Positions 1 to 11,586 of a stretch of DNA of 64,000 nt are shown here, one piece after another. Each line of letters opens with the position of its first letter. Position 1 is the first letter of the stretch. A model generated the notes under the pieces. That model made no database searches, was not told the origin of the DNA, and was given only the letters and a program-made list of their open reading frames with translations. Source of the stretch: Microbotryomycetes sp. JL201. Lineage: Eukaryota; Basidiomycota; Microbotryomycetes. The stretch lies in assembly GCA_033819885.1 (NCBI GenBank), contig JAQYUZ010000042.1, positions 1-64,000 on the forward strand, given 5' to 3'. The translations under genes and the position numbers were made by a program.

Positions 1-80
1 ACCCTAACCCTAACCCTAACCCTAACCCTAACCCTAACCCTAACCCTAACTCTAACCCTAACCCTAACCCTAACCCTAAC
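1..80. repeat. Telomere repeat tract (CCCTAA)n
   Basis: About 13 tandem CCCTAA units start at base 1, the C-rich strand of a TTAGGG telomere, so this is the physical left end of a chromosome. One unit near 48-56 is a variant (TAACTCTAAC). The repeat stops sharply at about 80, where unique sequence begins. Confidence 0.98.
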
Positions 81-1416
81 CATTATCTTTGAAATTTGGG
101 TACTGCCCTGTAGCGCCCGTATACGGTGGCGCGCTCTGGATCCAAGCTCGCGCGTCTCGCGCACCTGAGGCGTTGCGAAGCGTCTGATCAGCGTGGACTT
201 GGCTTTACTACGACCAAGAGACCCGCGCATTCATTGTGATGCAAATATGACCAGAGCTTTCGACAGTCTGCTTCCACCAAAGGTCACGCGCACGGCGTAA
301 CAAACGGAGCTCGAGTTTGTGCCCAGTAACGGCCTTTTGGGCCCCTTGATCACTTTCGGACTCGACGCAACAGCTTGCATTGGTGCTCTCAGCGGCTTCC
401 TTTCTATCGCAACATGATCAGGATATTTGAATCCTCGTGTCAGAAACCGCTCTGCCGAGATCTCGGCTCCGTCGTCGGCAGCCGCAGTGCTTGCCGAAAA
501 TGGGATAGCGTTGAATCAGTTGGCGTAATGCTATGTTGTAAAATGTCTTGACCCGATTGAGGCTGCTTGAGACACTCTAGCATGCGCCGCTCCCCTACGC
601 GCGTCGACCTGGCGTCTTTGGCGCTTTCTTCGCTTTCAAACTGCGCTGGGGACCGAGTTCCTCCTTGTTCTAGCGCAAATTGGTCACGAGCGCCATAAAT
701 AATACCGTAAAAGGATGACTGGGTGCTGAGTGGCATTACCCAAGCATACCCTGGCAGACAAAGTCTGATCAAAGGCTCGATCAAAAGTGAACACGCCTCT
801 GGTGACCAGAGTCTTTCCTTGTTCCAGCGCGAATCGATCACGCGTGCCATTTATGATTATATAAACGGACAGCTGTGCTCTCCAGTGCATGACTCATGCA
901 CACCTCGGAGCAGAACAGGACCCGGTCGCTTGCGTTGACCGCTGAATGACGACATGGATGTACCTGAACTTATGCTCTGCGAGGTGGCTTGTTTGCGCAA
1001 TGCCTTTGGTACAAAAGACGCTCACGCTGGGTTTGAAAGCCGTGGTATGGATCGGTTCAAGTGGGGCGCCGCCGCGCGGCCGACGCGAGCCTGCCGAGGA
1101 CGGCCAAGCCGGTGTATTGGTGCACAGAGGACGGGCAGGAAAAGTCACAAGTGTGGGAGAAAGTCTTTCGTCGGCTGCTGGTGTACAACATGTACAATAT
1201 CGCGTGAAAAGTGGAAACTGCCCCGAAAAAAGCCCGCCGTGTTGCAGACGCGCGCGACCGGCCCGAAGATAGCGGCCGGGCGGTGATTTCGCTTTCGAGG
1301 ATCAGTCAGCATATATGCTGTGACCAGCGCCAAACGACTGACGATCAAGGCCGCGGCTTAAACTCGATTCGCCTTGTTTGCATTCGCGCGCACCTCACGT
1401 TCGAACACCGGCTAGC
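81..1416. other. Subtelomeric region without a recognisable gene
   Basis: Only short overlapping reading frames on both strands are present, with no conserved motif. The one visible structure is a diverged direct duplication (entry at 646-893). Confidence 0.6.
646..893. repeat. Diverged direct repeat, period about 153 bp
   Basis: Bases near 661-740 resemble 814-893. Shared cores are CCTTGTTC.AGCGC.AAT and TCACG.G.GCCAT, with roughly three quarters identity by eye over 43 bases. On the minus strand both copies read as related peptides around 'ARDQFALEQG' and 'TRDRFALEQG'. This could be an old subtelomeric repeat or a decayed coding repeat. Confidence 0.45.
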
Positions 1417-3449
1417 ATGTCTTTCGAGCGCGTGGGTGCTGTGGCTGCGGGGCTCAGCGACAACGACACGCAATCAACGTCGTCAGAGACGGCAGCACAG
1501 GCAACAGCAAGCAGTACAACTCCGTCCCTCAAGGATGCAGTCCCTCCGGAGCGGCTAACGGCGCCTGCAAACGACACGAGCGACTCGGCCGCGTTAAATC
1601 GCCGCTCCTCATTTAATGTCGATAACGATGCGCCAGGCAAAGCAGAAAAGCAGACAACGGACAACACCGCTCTTGACTATCCTGACGGAGGCCTCAGAGC
1701 ATGGCTGTAAGTTGTCACCGGCCTGGTGCTCTCCCCGCGGCCCGAGCGTCTCACGTTTGATGTCGCAAACGTGCTTGCTGACGTTCGTCTCGCAGTGTTG
1801 TAGCAGGCGCGTGGTGCGTCTCGTGGTGTACATGGGGATTGGCGAATGCGTGAGCTCCTGAAATGCCCTGCAGGCTCAATCGTCACCACGATGCCTGAGC
1901 GCGTGGCACTGCGTATACTGCTGCACGCAACGATGCATTCGTGCTGTCGCTAAACACCCTATCGCAGATTCGGGCCATTCCAAAGCTACTATCAAGGAAA
2001 CCAGCTTTCGTCTTTCACAGAGTCCGACATTTCATGGATCGGCTCGTTCCAGCTCGCGAGCGTGCTGTGGTTTGCCATCCTTGCAGGTCGAGCCTTCGAT
2101 GCGGGTTACGTCAAGTGGCTGCTAGCTGCTGGCGTCGTAATCTACGCAGCCGGGTAAGCTCAAGCGAGCAAGAGTGTCGCAGGTGTCGACTGCTGATGCA
2201 TGCCTCTCGCATAGCCTCTTTGGCCTCGCGTTTGCCAACTCGTACTGGCAAATTTTCCTCGCACAAGCGGTTGCACCTGGCATTGCCTCTGGCATCATAT
2301 TCACTCCTGCCGTCTCCTCCGTATCGCATTGGTTCCGCAAACGTCGCGCTTTTGCCCTTGGCATCTTGTCGACAGGTGAGCTCTTGTTGGAGTCAGTCAG
2401 TCGTGAACGCCACAACTGATTGGCACGTATTCTACGAGGCTCCTCTGTCGGCGGCGTCGTATACCCGCTCGTTCTCAACAACATGTTTCAGTCAACAAGC
2501 TATCGCAATACCGTCCTGACGTGCGCATCGTTGACGACCGCTCTGCTCGTGTTTGCCGCTCTCGCCGTCAATAGTCGGCTGCCGCCGCGCACCAAGGGGG
2601 CAATGGTCGATTTTCGTCATTTCAAGGATATCGAGTTTATTTTGTTTGTCATCGGAGAGTCTCTCATCATGGTGAGCGTGTCTCTGCGGGTCCTGCTCTT
2701 TCGCCGTGTGCTTACATTCTGGCCCGCGTAGCTTGGCCTTTACCTACCTTATTACTTCATCCAAGCGTATTCCTTGTCAAATGGCGTCGACGAAAACGTC
2801 GCATTCTATTCTCTATCGATCCTCAATGCCGCGAGTCTCTTTGGGCGCATCATTCCGAATGTGAGTCGGACTATGGACAGCATAGATTGGCCATTGACAC
2901 CAGGGCCGGTTGCAGTGGCTTGCCGATCACTACGGCCCATTCACGATTCTCATCCCAAATTGCTTCGCGTCGGGAATCCTTATTTTCGCTTGGATCGGCA
3001 TGTGCAAAACGACAGCGGGTACTGTAATGTTCTGCTTGCTGTTTGGGTTTGCGAGTGGTGCCTAGTAGGGCAGGGTTGGATTGCCGCCAGCACCGACGTT
3101 GGCTGACCTTGTTTTCTGTTTGGTTCAGCGTTTCAATGATGCCGGCGTGCATCGCTAGCATGACGACCGAGATGAATCAAATTGGTATTCGCATCGCGGT
3201 GAGTCGAGCATATGCCCAGATGTTTGTGTAATTTGGCTAATTAGCTGTCGGATAACGCAGATGGCGTTCCTGTTCGTGTCGCCATTCGCTCTGACGGGTA
3301 CGCCGATCGCTGGCGCCATCGTCTCTAGTAGTAACGGGTCGTACGTCGGCGCTGCATGCTTCTCCGGCGCTGTATGCATCATCGGCTCGTTGGTGAACGT
3401 TGGGACGCATATTGCATTGCAAAAGAGGAAAGGGACGTTCTGGGTCTGA
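1417..3449 (+). CDS. MFS transporter, monocarboxylate (MCT/SLC16-like) type, copy 1
   Basis: Nine exons (1417-1706, 1796-1849, 1968-2153, 2215-2375, 2439-2671, 2732-2860, 2916-3064, 3129-3198, 3261-3449) give 486 aa with phase kept throughout. A Ser/Thr/Ala-rich cytosolic N-terminus of about 90 residues leads to the family's entry motif 'YPDGGLRAWL' and then 'NAFGPFQSYYQ'. 'SHWFRKRRAFALGI' marks the loop between TM4 and TM5, and 'SGAYVSMMPACIA' is the family's TM10-11 motif. It should be a plasma-membrane symporter for a small organic acid or related solute; the substrate cannot be read from sequence. The ATG at 1417 was chosen because the next in-frame upstream codon gives no better N-terminus. 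The next gene is a tandem paralogue on the same strand. It is the first gene from the telomere, about 1.3 kb away. Confidence 0.87.
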
Positions 3450-3653
3450 ACTGCGTACTTGCATCTCGCTGTATATTGTTGTATCCTGTTGCGTTGACGG
3501 ATTGTATATTTCGGCACCTCGGCCGGCAGCCCGGCACTTTGCGCCCCCGCGTTTTGCTTTTCGCCGCTCTCTCGCGCGCGCTCGACTGGTCGCTCACTCG
3601 GCTCGCTCATCGACGGGCTACAGCGGCGTGGGAGGTCCTGCCAAGTTGCGCCC

Positions 3654-5786
3654 ATGTCAGCCGCTCCTCGGCCGGACACCGCGTCATCGACTGCAGGATC
3701 GTCTCCAGCTGCGGCGAGCGCGTTCAAAGAGGCTCGACAAAGGCCATCAGACGTCGAGGTCGGCGTGCTGGCGAGCCCTGGTGGACTGCTGGACGGCGTA
3801 GGACCAGTCTCACTATCGGTGCCATCGCGCGACAGTCTTGGTCAGCCTCCGCGCTCAACTTGCGAAACTCAGCATTTCGGCCGAGCGCACGGCCTTTGCG
3901 CAATACTGACACGCGCGGCACATTCCGCAGGCAAGGACACTACCGATGTGATCGAAAAGAACACGGACAATACCGACCTGAACGACGTCGCCGCCCAGCT
4001 TGTAGCCGGCGACGGCTTCGACGACGGCTGCAGCAACCAAAAAGCCGCGGCCGACGAATTTCCTGAAGGTACATTCCAAGGCTGGCTCTGTGTACTTGGC
4101 GCTTGGAGTATCTCGGCAGTCTCGTGGGGCCTAGTCAACAGCTTTTCCGTATTTCAAGCTTATTACAAGCAGCATCAGCTCGCGGACAAGTCGCCCGATG
4201 TCATTTCCTGGATCGGGTCAACGCAAATCTGCCTCGTCTCACTCGGTGCCGTGTTTGTCGGACGTCTGTTTGATGCAGGGTATTGCCGGTCATTGATGAT
4301 AACGGCAACGGTCGTCTACATGGCTGGGTACGGCCCCTGCTCAAGGCCAACACCATTGCGCTCTGCTGACTGATCTGTTTGCCTTGTCACGTTTCAGCTT
4401 TTTCTCCCTGCCACATTGCTCGTCGTTTGGCCAAATCTTTGCTGCCCAAGGATTGGCCATGGGAGCAGCGCCGGGCATCGCATTCCTCCCTGCCGTCTCG
4501 AGCATCAGCCACTGGTTCAAAAGACGACGCGCTTTTGTGCTTGGCATATTTGCCACCGGAGCCTCTATCGGCGGTAAGAGAAAATCTGGCTCATGCTTCC
4601 AAAACTGAACGGCAATTGATCAGGCATTTGCTACCCTCTGCTGCTGAACAAGCTGCTATATTCTGGAATCGGCTTTGGCTGGACAGTCCGCATTGGTGAG
4701 GGAAAATCACTTGCTTGCTAATCACAGAATCACTGACAATCGCCATATTTGCGCACAGCCGGCTTTTTGACTTTGGCACTGCTGCTTGTCGCAATCGTGT
4801 TTGTCAAACAACGTCTGCCACCGCGCACGGGCAAAGGTCATTTCGTCGACTATCGCGTCTTTAAAGATCCCGCATACTCGTTCATCGTGGCTGGAGCTGC
4901 CATAGTCATGGTGAGATCGCGCGCCATGCTCTTGTTGCCTTCTTGCTGACTGCTGCTTATCGACAGATGGGTCTCTATGTAAGCGTGAACGCAGTCGTCA
5001 CCGGTGACACTGTACTGACACTCAAACCTGTCAGATTCCATTCACTTTTCTGCAAACATACGCACAAGCGGAAAATCTAGACCGCTTTGTTACGCTATAT
5101 GGTGCCGCCATCTTGTCTGCCGGTTCCGTCTTTGGACGCCTTATACCTCCTGTGAGCGATCATCCTTGTCAATCAAGGCCCTGCACCTCTCATGGCGCTC
5201 AATCTTACGCTCGCTTCTACCTTGTAGTTCTTGGCCGACTCTTTCGGGCCAATCTTTGTCCTCGCTTTCAACACCGTTCTGACGGGCATCCTCATCTTTC
5301 TTTGGATTCCTCTTGGACGTTCAACTGCAGGGTTGACCGCGTTTTGCATCATGTTTGGGTTCACATCTGGCACCCAAGTCAGTAAGTCGCCCGTCGTCTG
5401 GCGCGGCTGCTCCCAATTTTGAAAAGATTGCGAGCTAGCTGACCAAATTATCCGCAATGATCAGGCATGGCGCCAGCGTAAGCCTGCGGGAATAGTCCGC
5501 GTCAATCGAATCATACCCCGGCTGATCTTTTTCACTGATCGGACGCAGATGCATCGCCTCGATTACGGCCAGCATGAACGAGATTGGCGTTCGGTTAGCC
5601 ATGTGTTACCTCGCGATAGCACTTTCATCAATCCCCGGTCCTCCTGTAGCTGGTGTCCTGATTGACCGTACAGGAGGCTACGTCGCGAGCGCATGTTTCG
5701 GTGGCGCTTGCGTGCTCGTGGGGGCTGTTTGTTACATGACGAGCTTGACGATTGTTGCAAAACGCAAGGGCAAGTGGCAAGTGTAA
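3654..5786 (+). CDS. MFS transporter, monocarboxylate (MCT/SLC16-like) type, copy 2
   Basis: Nine exons (3654-4327, 4398-4573, 4624-4695, 4759-4910, 4967-4978, 5035-5151, 5228-5381, 5465-5477, 5549-5786) give 535 aa. Motifs parallel copy 1: 'FPEGTFQGWL', 'NSFSVFQAYYKQ', 'SHWFKRRRAFVLGI', 'SGTQVSMAPACIA'. Two exons are only 12 and 13 nt; both are needed to keep the frame and the conserved residues. The polar N-terminus is long, about 140 residues. A stretch at 3799-3931 begins GTAGGA and ends CGCAG, so an optional intron there is possible. Copy 2 starts 204 bp after copy 1 and is a diverged tandem duplicate. Substrate unknown. Confidence 0.85.
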
Positions 5787-5855
5787 ATATTATTCATGTT
5801 GTCATGCATTTGACTCGCTTTATTGTTCCGTGCTTTCACTCTCCGCACGCCCACC

Positions 5856-6883
5856 ATGCTCGGTCCCGCCCGCCCGACCGTGTATGCCGCCGCGCGGCAG
5901 TGTGGATCCTCGTCGCAACGCCATGCTGTGCTATCGCAGTCGTGCAACTCTGTCTCGGGCGAGCAACGCCGTGCGGCCTCGTCATTTTCGTTCGGCGGCG
6001 CGCTCGGATCATTGTTCAAGCGCAAGCGAGACACTCAGCAGTCAAACGTCAACGTCGAAAAAGCCAACGATGGTGTCGGCGCTGTCGAAAGGGAGCAGCC
6101 GCGCGCGCTGTTTGACGAGGTCGAGAAAACGCAAGCTGCAGCGACACAGCCACGAACAAAAGCCACTTTTGTCAGTCTCGAGTGTGCATGTCGAGATCTC
6201 AACCCATGTCCTGACTTTTTGCGCGATCGTCCTCGACAGCACAAGTCGAGCACGGCAAACTTCAAGACGAGCAGGCGCAAACTAAACGACCTCGGCAGGC
6301 TCATCGCCGGCAGAGGTGTTGACGAGGCAATCCTACAGCTCCAAGTATGTCTACCCAATGCTCTCCGTCGCGGTCGGGCCTCGACAAAAACGACATCGTG
6401 TTCCCGCTCGGGCCTCTCTCCTTTTGTACGAGAGCACTGACATGACTGGAACTCGACTCGTTCACAGGCATCAGACAAAAAGCCTGCATCCCGACTCTTG
6501 TCCATGCTCGCCCTTGCTCGTAATCACGCCATCGCCAAAGGCATGTCCCGAGACGAGCTCGTCGTTGGTCAGTCTTTCGTGTCTGAAACTCGATCGTGCC
6601 TTTCGCTCACGCTCGTGACGCCGCAGCGCAATCCTGGGTCACAAAAGGAGTTTACCTGACCCGACTTGACATCAAAGGTCGTGGTCGATTCGGTGTCAAA
6701 CACCATCCTTCGGCCAAACTGCACGTCTTGTTGGCAGAAGGTCCAACAAAGGAAGAGAAAAAGAAACAAAAGAAACGTGACCAATACAGAGACAGCGTCA
6801 GGAATTTGTCTCGAGTAGGCGGCGTCGGACTGGGCCACAGCAAACCAATCATCAACGCCGGCGTAGGTGGTTGGAGGTGGTAA
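5856..6883 (+). CDS. MRPL22: Mitochondrial large ribosomal subunit protein uL22m
   Basis: Four exons (5856-6170, 6240-6344, 6468-6567, 6627-6883) encode 258 aa. The N-terminus is rich in Arg, Ala and Ser with few acids, as in a mitochondrial presequence. The uL22 core starts near 'HKSSTANFKTSRRKL' (residue about 106) and continues through 'LALARNHAIAKGM' and 'VTKGVYLTRLDIKGRGRFG'. The last of these is the extended loop that lines the exit tunnel, followed by 'VKHHPSAKL'. The tail ends in Gly/Trp ('GVGGWRW'). It is a structural protein of the mitoribosome. An ATG at 5823 would add 11 residues; 5856 was chosen because it opens directly into the presequence-like stretch. Confidence 0.88.
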
Positions 6884-7039
6884 GATTCGCGCTGTCATAC
6901 GGGGGCCCACTCTGTCTCTCCGTTCTGTTTTGTAACACTCTTGCATGTTGAATCATAAATTCCGTCTGCACTCGACCGTCGCCAATCGAGATTGAGAAAC
7001 GGTGCCAGTGTCTCTTGAGAATCGACAAAGTACAACACG

Positions 7040-10000
7040 CTACAGAATGCCATTCGAGTACCCTTGGAACAAGCTTGCAATGTCGACAATGGTCAGCTCA
7101 CGTGGCAAAAGAACCGGATCAGACTCACTCGTACAACCGCGTAAAAGAAGAAGTGGCAGAGTTGATCACGAGTCTGTCGCAAAACTCTTCAACCTGACTT
7201 TGCGTCAGAGACAAGACGAATCGTTCGCGCAATTGCTGGGCCGTTTGTTCGCCCGCGCTAAAGCAAGGTAGCGGCGAGTCTGTGGCAAGGCCAGAAGGCT
7301 CGTTCAGCAATCCGCGTCAAAGCCAGGTACACCAACTCGCCTTTTTGCATGAGCTCGACGAGGGTAATGATGCGCTCGGCGTGCTTCCGGGCTGCTTGGA
7401 ATAACCTTTTAAACAGCGTCTTGAACTCTGCAAACTTGTCGCCATCGAAACCGCCGAGAATGTCAATGTAATCTTGCGGCAGTTTGAACGGAGCCATCTC
7501 GAATCCGATCGAGCCGGGCGAGTTGGACAGGATAAAGCCGAAATCAATGTCTGCTCGCATTCTGTCAGCCACCTGCGCTCGAACACAGCTGTCGTCCGAT
7601 ACTCACGAATCAAATGGCCGTCCTTGTCAATAAGAATATTGCCATTGTGTCGGTCTTTGAGCTGCAGCAAGTAGCAAATGACAGAGTACGACGCGAGCGA
7701 CTTGCAAAACGCGTCTTGCGCCTTTCGAAACCTTGCCGACTCGGGTGGCCCATAAGTCTTTGTGCATGATGACTATCAGTATGTCTGAGGACCTCGTTGA
7801 CGCAAAAAGTCGCTCACGTTGACGTAATGATCGTACAGCGTAAATGCCGGAAACACTTGCGAGCCATCGGCGGCCGTCTGCGCATAAGCCTCTTTTTTGA
7901 TCGAATGGACAGACACAGTGTCGGTGATTGTCTCAATCAGGCCAGACCTTTCCGACGTGACCAGGATTCGGAAACTGCACAGACGAGTCAGAGTCGACAG
8001 AACGGATCCTGCGAAACCCACGGCGACTCACTAGCACACCCACGCCGACAGTTTCTCCTCTTGCCAAATCCGACCAAATTCCCTGATCAGCTGCACGGCA
8101 AACTGCTCCTGTCTCAGATCTGCGCCAGTCTTGACAATAACTGAAATCACGTTCCAGTTTGCCAAGTGGCCGTACGGACTCGCCCCGCGAATCCTCGCGA
8201 CCTTGCTAGACCAAGACTCGGCAAAGACAGCTCCAGAAGGATCGTCTTTGTTGACGGCGCGCATGACGACGGCTCCGTCTTCGGTCGTTGAACTCGATCG
8301 CCAGCGGTTGCGAGCTCGTCCGTCCGCCTTCATGCGCGACATTCGCTCTTCCTCTAAAGCCATCATTTCGCTCATGATGCGATCACGAATAGCCGCGGCG
8401 TCGGCAGGAGCCAGCACTCGCGGCCGCGGTGCAATCGCGCCTTGAGGCGGTGTTGCTGTAGCGCCGCCAGACGCAATGATTCCTGTCCCCGAAAAGGCGG
8501 CGCCCACGCCGAGACTCGGATTCCGACCGTCGGAAACAAAAGGCGCGCCTGCGACCGCTGACGTGCCCGAAGCCGCCGAGGTTGTATCAAGCCCGACGGT
8601 CGTCCCCTGTGACGCTTGACCTGCTTCAGCCGATGACGCTAATGACGGCGATGACGATGTACTGCGAGCGAGCGACAGCCGGGTTGCTACAGCCCCAAGT
8701 CCAGCTCCAACGACGCCACCGATGCCTGCGACCGTTGCGACGGGCAAGCCAACGAGCGTACCGGCAGCAGCCGTACCCGTTGCAACGACGCCCTTGCTCG
8801 CTTGTTGAGACGCATCAAGTTGAGCGAGCATGACAGCGGCCATGCGCATCCGTTCCGCATAGTCGTCCAAGGAGATGGCACCTCTGCCAACGTGACTGGC
8901 CGATGCCAATGCCGTTGACGGTGGCATTTTCGCTGCCGTGGACGAGGATACAGACGACGTCGTCGCGTCGGCTTTTTCCGAAAACACATCTCGCGACCGC
9001 ACAAGGTTCTCGGTTCGTCCACCAGCTGCTTTCGGAACCGAGTCAGTTCGCGCCCAAGCTTGCTCGTCAACGTCTCTGTTGCGAATTTCTTCCTCTTCGT
9101 CTCGTCCGTCGTGTTCGACAGCATCGTGAATGGACACGTCACCGTACAATTGCTCGACAAGGTCCATCTCTTCTTTTGGCTCTTGCGGCATCGCCAACTC
9201 TGTCGACTGTTGCCTCGACATTTTCGTCGACGACGACGTGGTCGCCGCAGCCGCCGTCGCAACGTCTCCGCCACCGTCCGTAAACATTTTGTCGACACTG
9301 ACAGCAGAATTGGGCGACGGCAACCCATTGCTACCAAGGCTGCCTCCTCGACGCATCTCCTGACTCGCCGCCTCTGCACTTCGTTTCGCACCGCCGTCAC
9401 CAGCCAGAGTGCCGACTTCACGCTCTTGCAACGCTCTCCTCAAATCTTCGGCATTCTGTCGTCGATCAGGATCAAAGTCGAGGTCGTTCTCGAGTACTTC
9501 AACGTGAATGACAAACGGCGCACGATCAGCCGAGTTGAGCACGACAGATTCTGATGGCGAGATGCGAACGATGCGAGCCTGAGTCTGTTTCTTGGGTTGG
9601 TTCTTTGGCGATGCCGACGATTTCGCCAAAGGATCATCAAAGCCTATCGTTGGCATGCCCAATGAGCAACCTCGCGGCAAGCCATGGTTGAGCACCGTGA
9701 GTTCAGCCCGAAGCGAAGACAACCTGGCCGGTCGTGGTACCAGAACAAGCCGAGTCGAGATGTCTTGTAATGACCTCAACAAGTCGAGTTGAGAGCGACA
9801 GGCTTGGAGCAGCAAAATCCTTGACAGGAACGCTTTTGGCAGACCGTAGCCTGGCAACGTCGAGCCCGACAACTGCGCGTTTGACATGGTCGAGCCTTGC
9901 ATGTACGAGCTTGATCTCGAAGCCAAAGACGCAGACAAAGACGGTAATGTAGGAGTGGAATGTGAAGCTTGGGCCGAAGAACCAGGCACGAGTGATCGCC

Positions 10001-11115
10001 GTCGGCCGGACGAGAGCATCGGCGAGGCCGTGGGCGGTTGACCGCCATTTGGCCACGCCTTGGATTTTGGCAAACTAGACCCCGAAGCGACGACAGGCGT
10101 CCGTGCGGGCAAGTACGAGTGTGAGCTCGTTCGCTCTTTGACATCGTTGAACGCGAGTCCAGCTGGCGCAGACGGAACAAGACGATCTCCAGGTAAATAA
10201 TTAGGCAACGCATGCGGCTTTGACTTTCGTCCTGTTGGCATCGTTTGCGAGCGTGAAACCGCGCCTTTGCTCGAGCCTGCAATCGACCTCTTTCTCGCGT
10301 CTGTCGGTGCACGTTCATCTTCGCTCCCACTATTCGCGCCTTCGTCACTCTCGTAAGCATCTGCGGATGCTGTCGCCGTCGACGATTGATCTGCGTCTAT
10401 ACGCCGGCCCTGTTCGATCGCCATACTTCCGCTCGCCTCGGCCAGTTTCGGTTGCGCTACAGCCGCGGCCACTATGCCCAGACCGACAAATGACGCCATT
10501 GCAGCGTTCAACTTTGTTTTCGGTGGCGCCAATTGTATGTCGCCCCCTTGGCTGCCGTTCGTAGACACAGTCGAAGAAGTATTGGTAGAGGCCGGTGGCA
10601 ATGGCGGATCTGTAAAGATGATGGCCTGGACGCGGTTGTACAACCTGCGACAGACGGCAAATTGATCCGTCTTGGGAGAGCTGGACAAGTCAAAGAGGGA
10701 TGCTTGGAGGTACCACAAGCTCTGGAAAGGGTCCGAGGTCAGCTTGTGGTGGCGAGCGATGGTCAGGCGACGACTGACAATGACTGCAATGTGTGCATTT
10801 GTCTCGCACCTCTCGAGTATAAAGTTTTCGAGCGCGACGGAGGGTGTCGGTCGGGTAATGACGAGGTATCTGTGTCAGTCCAGAACTGATCAGTTTCAAT
10901 GTTCGAGAAACGGCGGGGGCACAAGGGACGAGAGCGTGCATGGGAGCGTACATGAGCTGAGGCCAGTAAAACTCTACGTCCGTGTCTGCAAATTTTCTGA
11001 GCCTGTTGACGAGGTAATGTGTGATGCCGATCGAATTGGGATAAGTCTTGAGGCTGTCGAGGCGAGGCAAGCATGGCGCGTCAGTTGACGCTTCTTTCGT
11101 GAGCTTAGAGTGCAC
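7040..11115 (-). CDS. PIK1: Phosphatidylinositol 4-kinase, Pik1 type
   Basis: Eight exons (10952-11115, 10779-10869, 8032-10721, 7818-7974, 7607-7772, 7341-7550, 7129-7279, 7040-7073) encode 1220 aa. The N-terminal lipid-kinase-unique domain reads '[20 protein letters not shown]' and '[12 protein letters not shown]'. A long low-complexity middle, over 600 residues of Ser/Ala/Gly, separates it from the C-terminal kinase. The catalytic loop is '[17 protein letters not shown]', the activating Asp lies in '[13 protein letters not shown]', and the end is '[14 protein letters not shown]'. The enzyme makes PI4P, in yeast at the Golgi and nucleus with Frq1. The intron at 7280-7340 uses a GC donor (GCGAGT); no GT alternative keeps the frame into '[12 protein letters not shown]'. 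Domain order matches the family. Confidence 0.93.
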
Positions 11116-11586
11116 AGCGTGTGTGTGCGCTTGAAACAGTCGCTAGCTTGCTCGTGGTGATTGCCGCCGACGCGCCGCGACGAGCCAAACGAGCGAGCAA
11201 ACGAAGCAAACGGGACTGTGAGCACACGCAGACTTACTACCCGACACACAAGTGTACGTCAAAGAAGCTGGACTGAAACAAGCGCAGCAGGAGGGCGCTG
11301 CCGCCGTGCGAGCCGGCGCTCGACACAGGCGCGACACGCTTCATTCTCGTCTCGTGTGCTCGTGCACGCCACGCGCAGACGCACACAAAAAGTCCGCTCG
11401 AGCCACAAAGGCCCTCGAACCCGGCGTGCTCCCGGTCCCAGTCGAGCCTCGAGAAGAACACTCGAGCGAGCGCAGCTCAGAGTTGTACACGACATTGCAT
11501 TCACCACCCAATTCAACAAGCAAGCACCGAGTATCAACCTACACAGACAAAATCTACAGAAAAAGTGACTATCCTTTGTTTGCAAT
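11116..11586. other. Intergenic, PIK1 promoter side
   Basis: 471 bp lie between the PIK1 start and the 3' end of the next minus-strand gene. It presumably holds the PIK1 promoter. I see no gene or clear motif. Confidence 0.5.

Noticed and set aside
8582-10564. Several plus-strand frames of 60-160 codons inside PIK1
   Set aside because: They overlap the low-complexity middle of PIK1 on the opposite strand and show no conserved motif.
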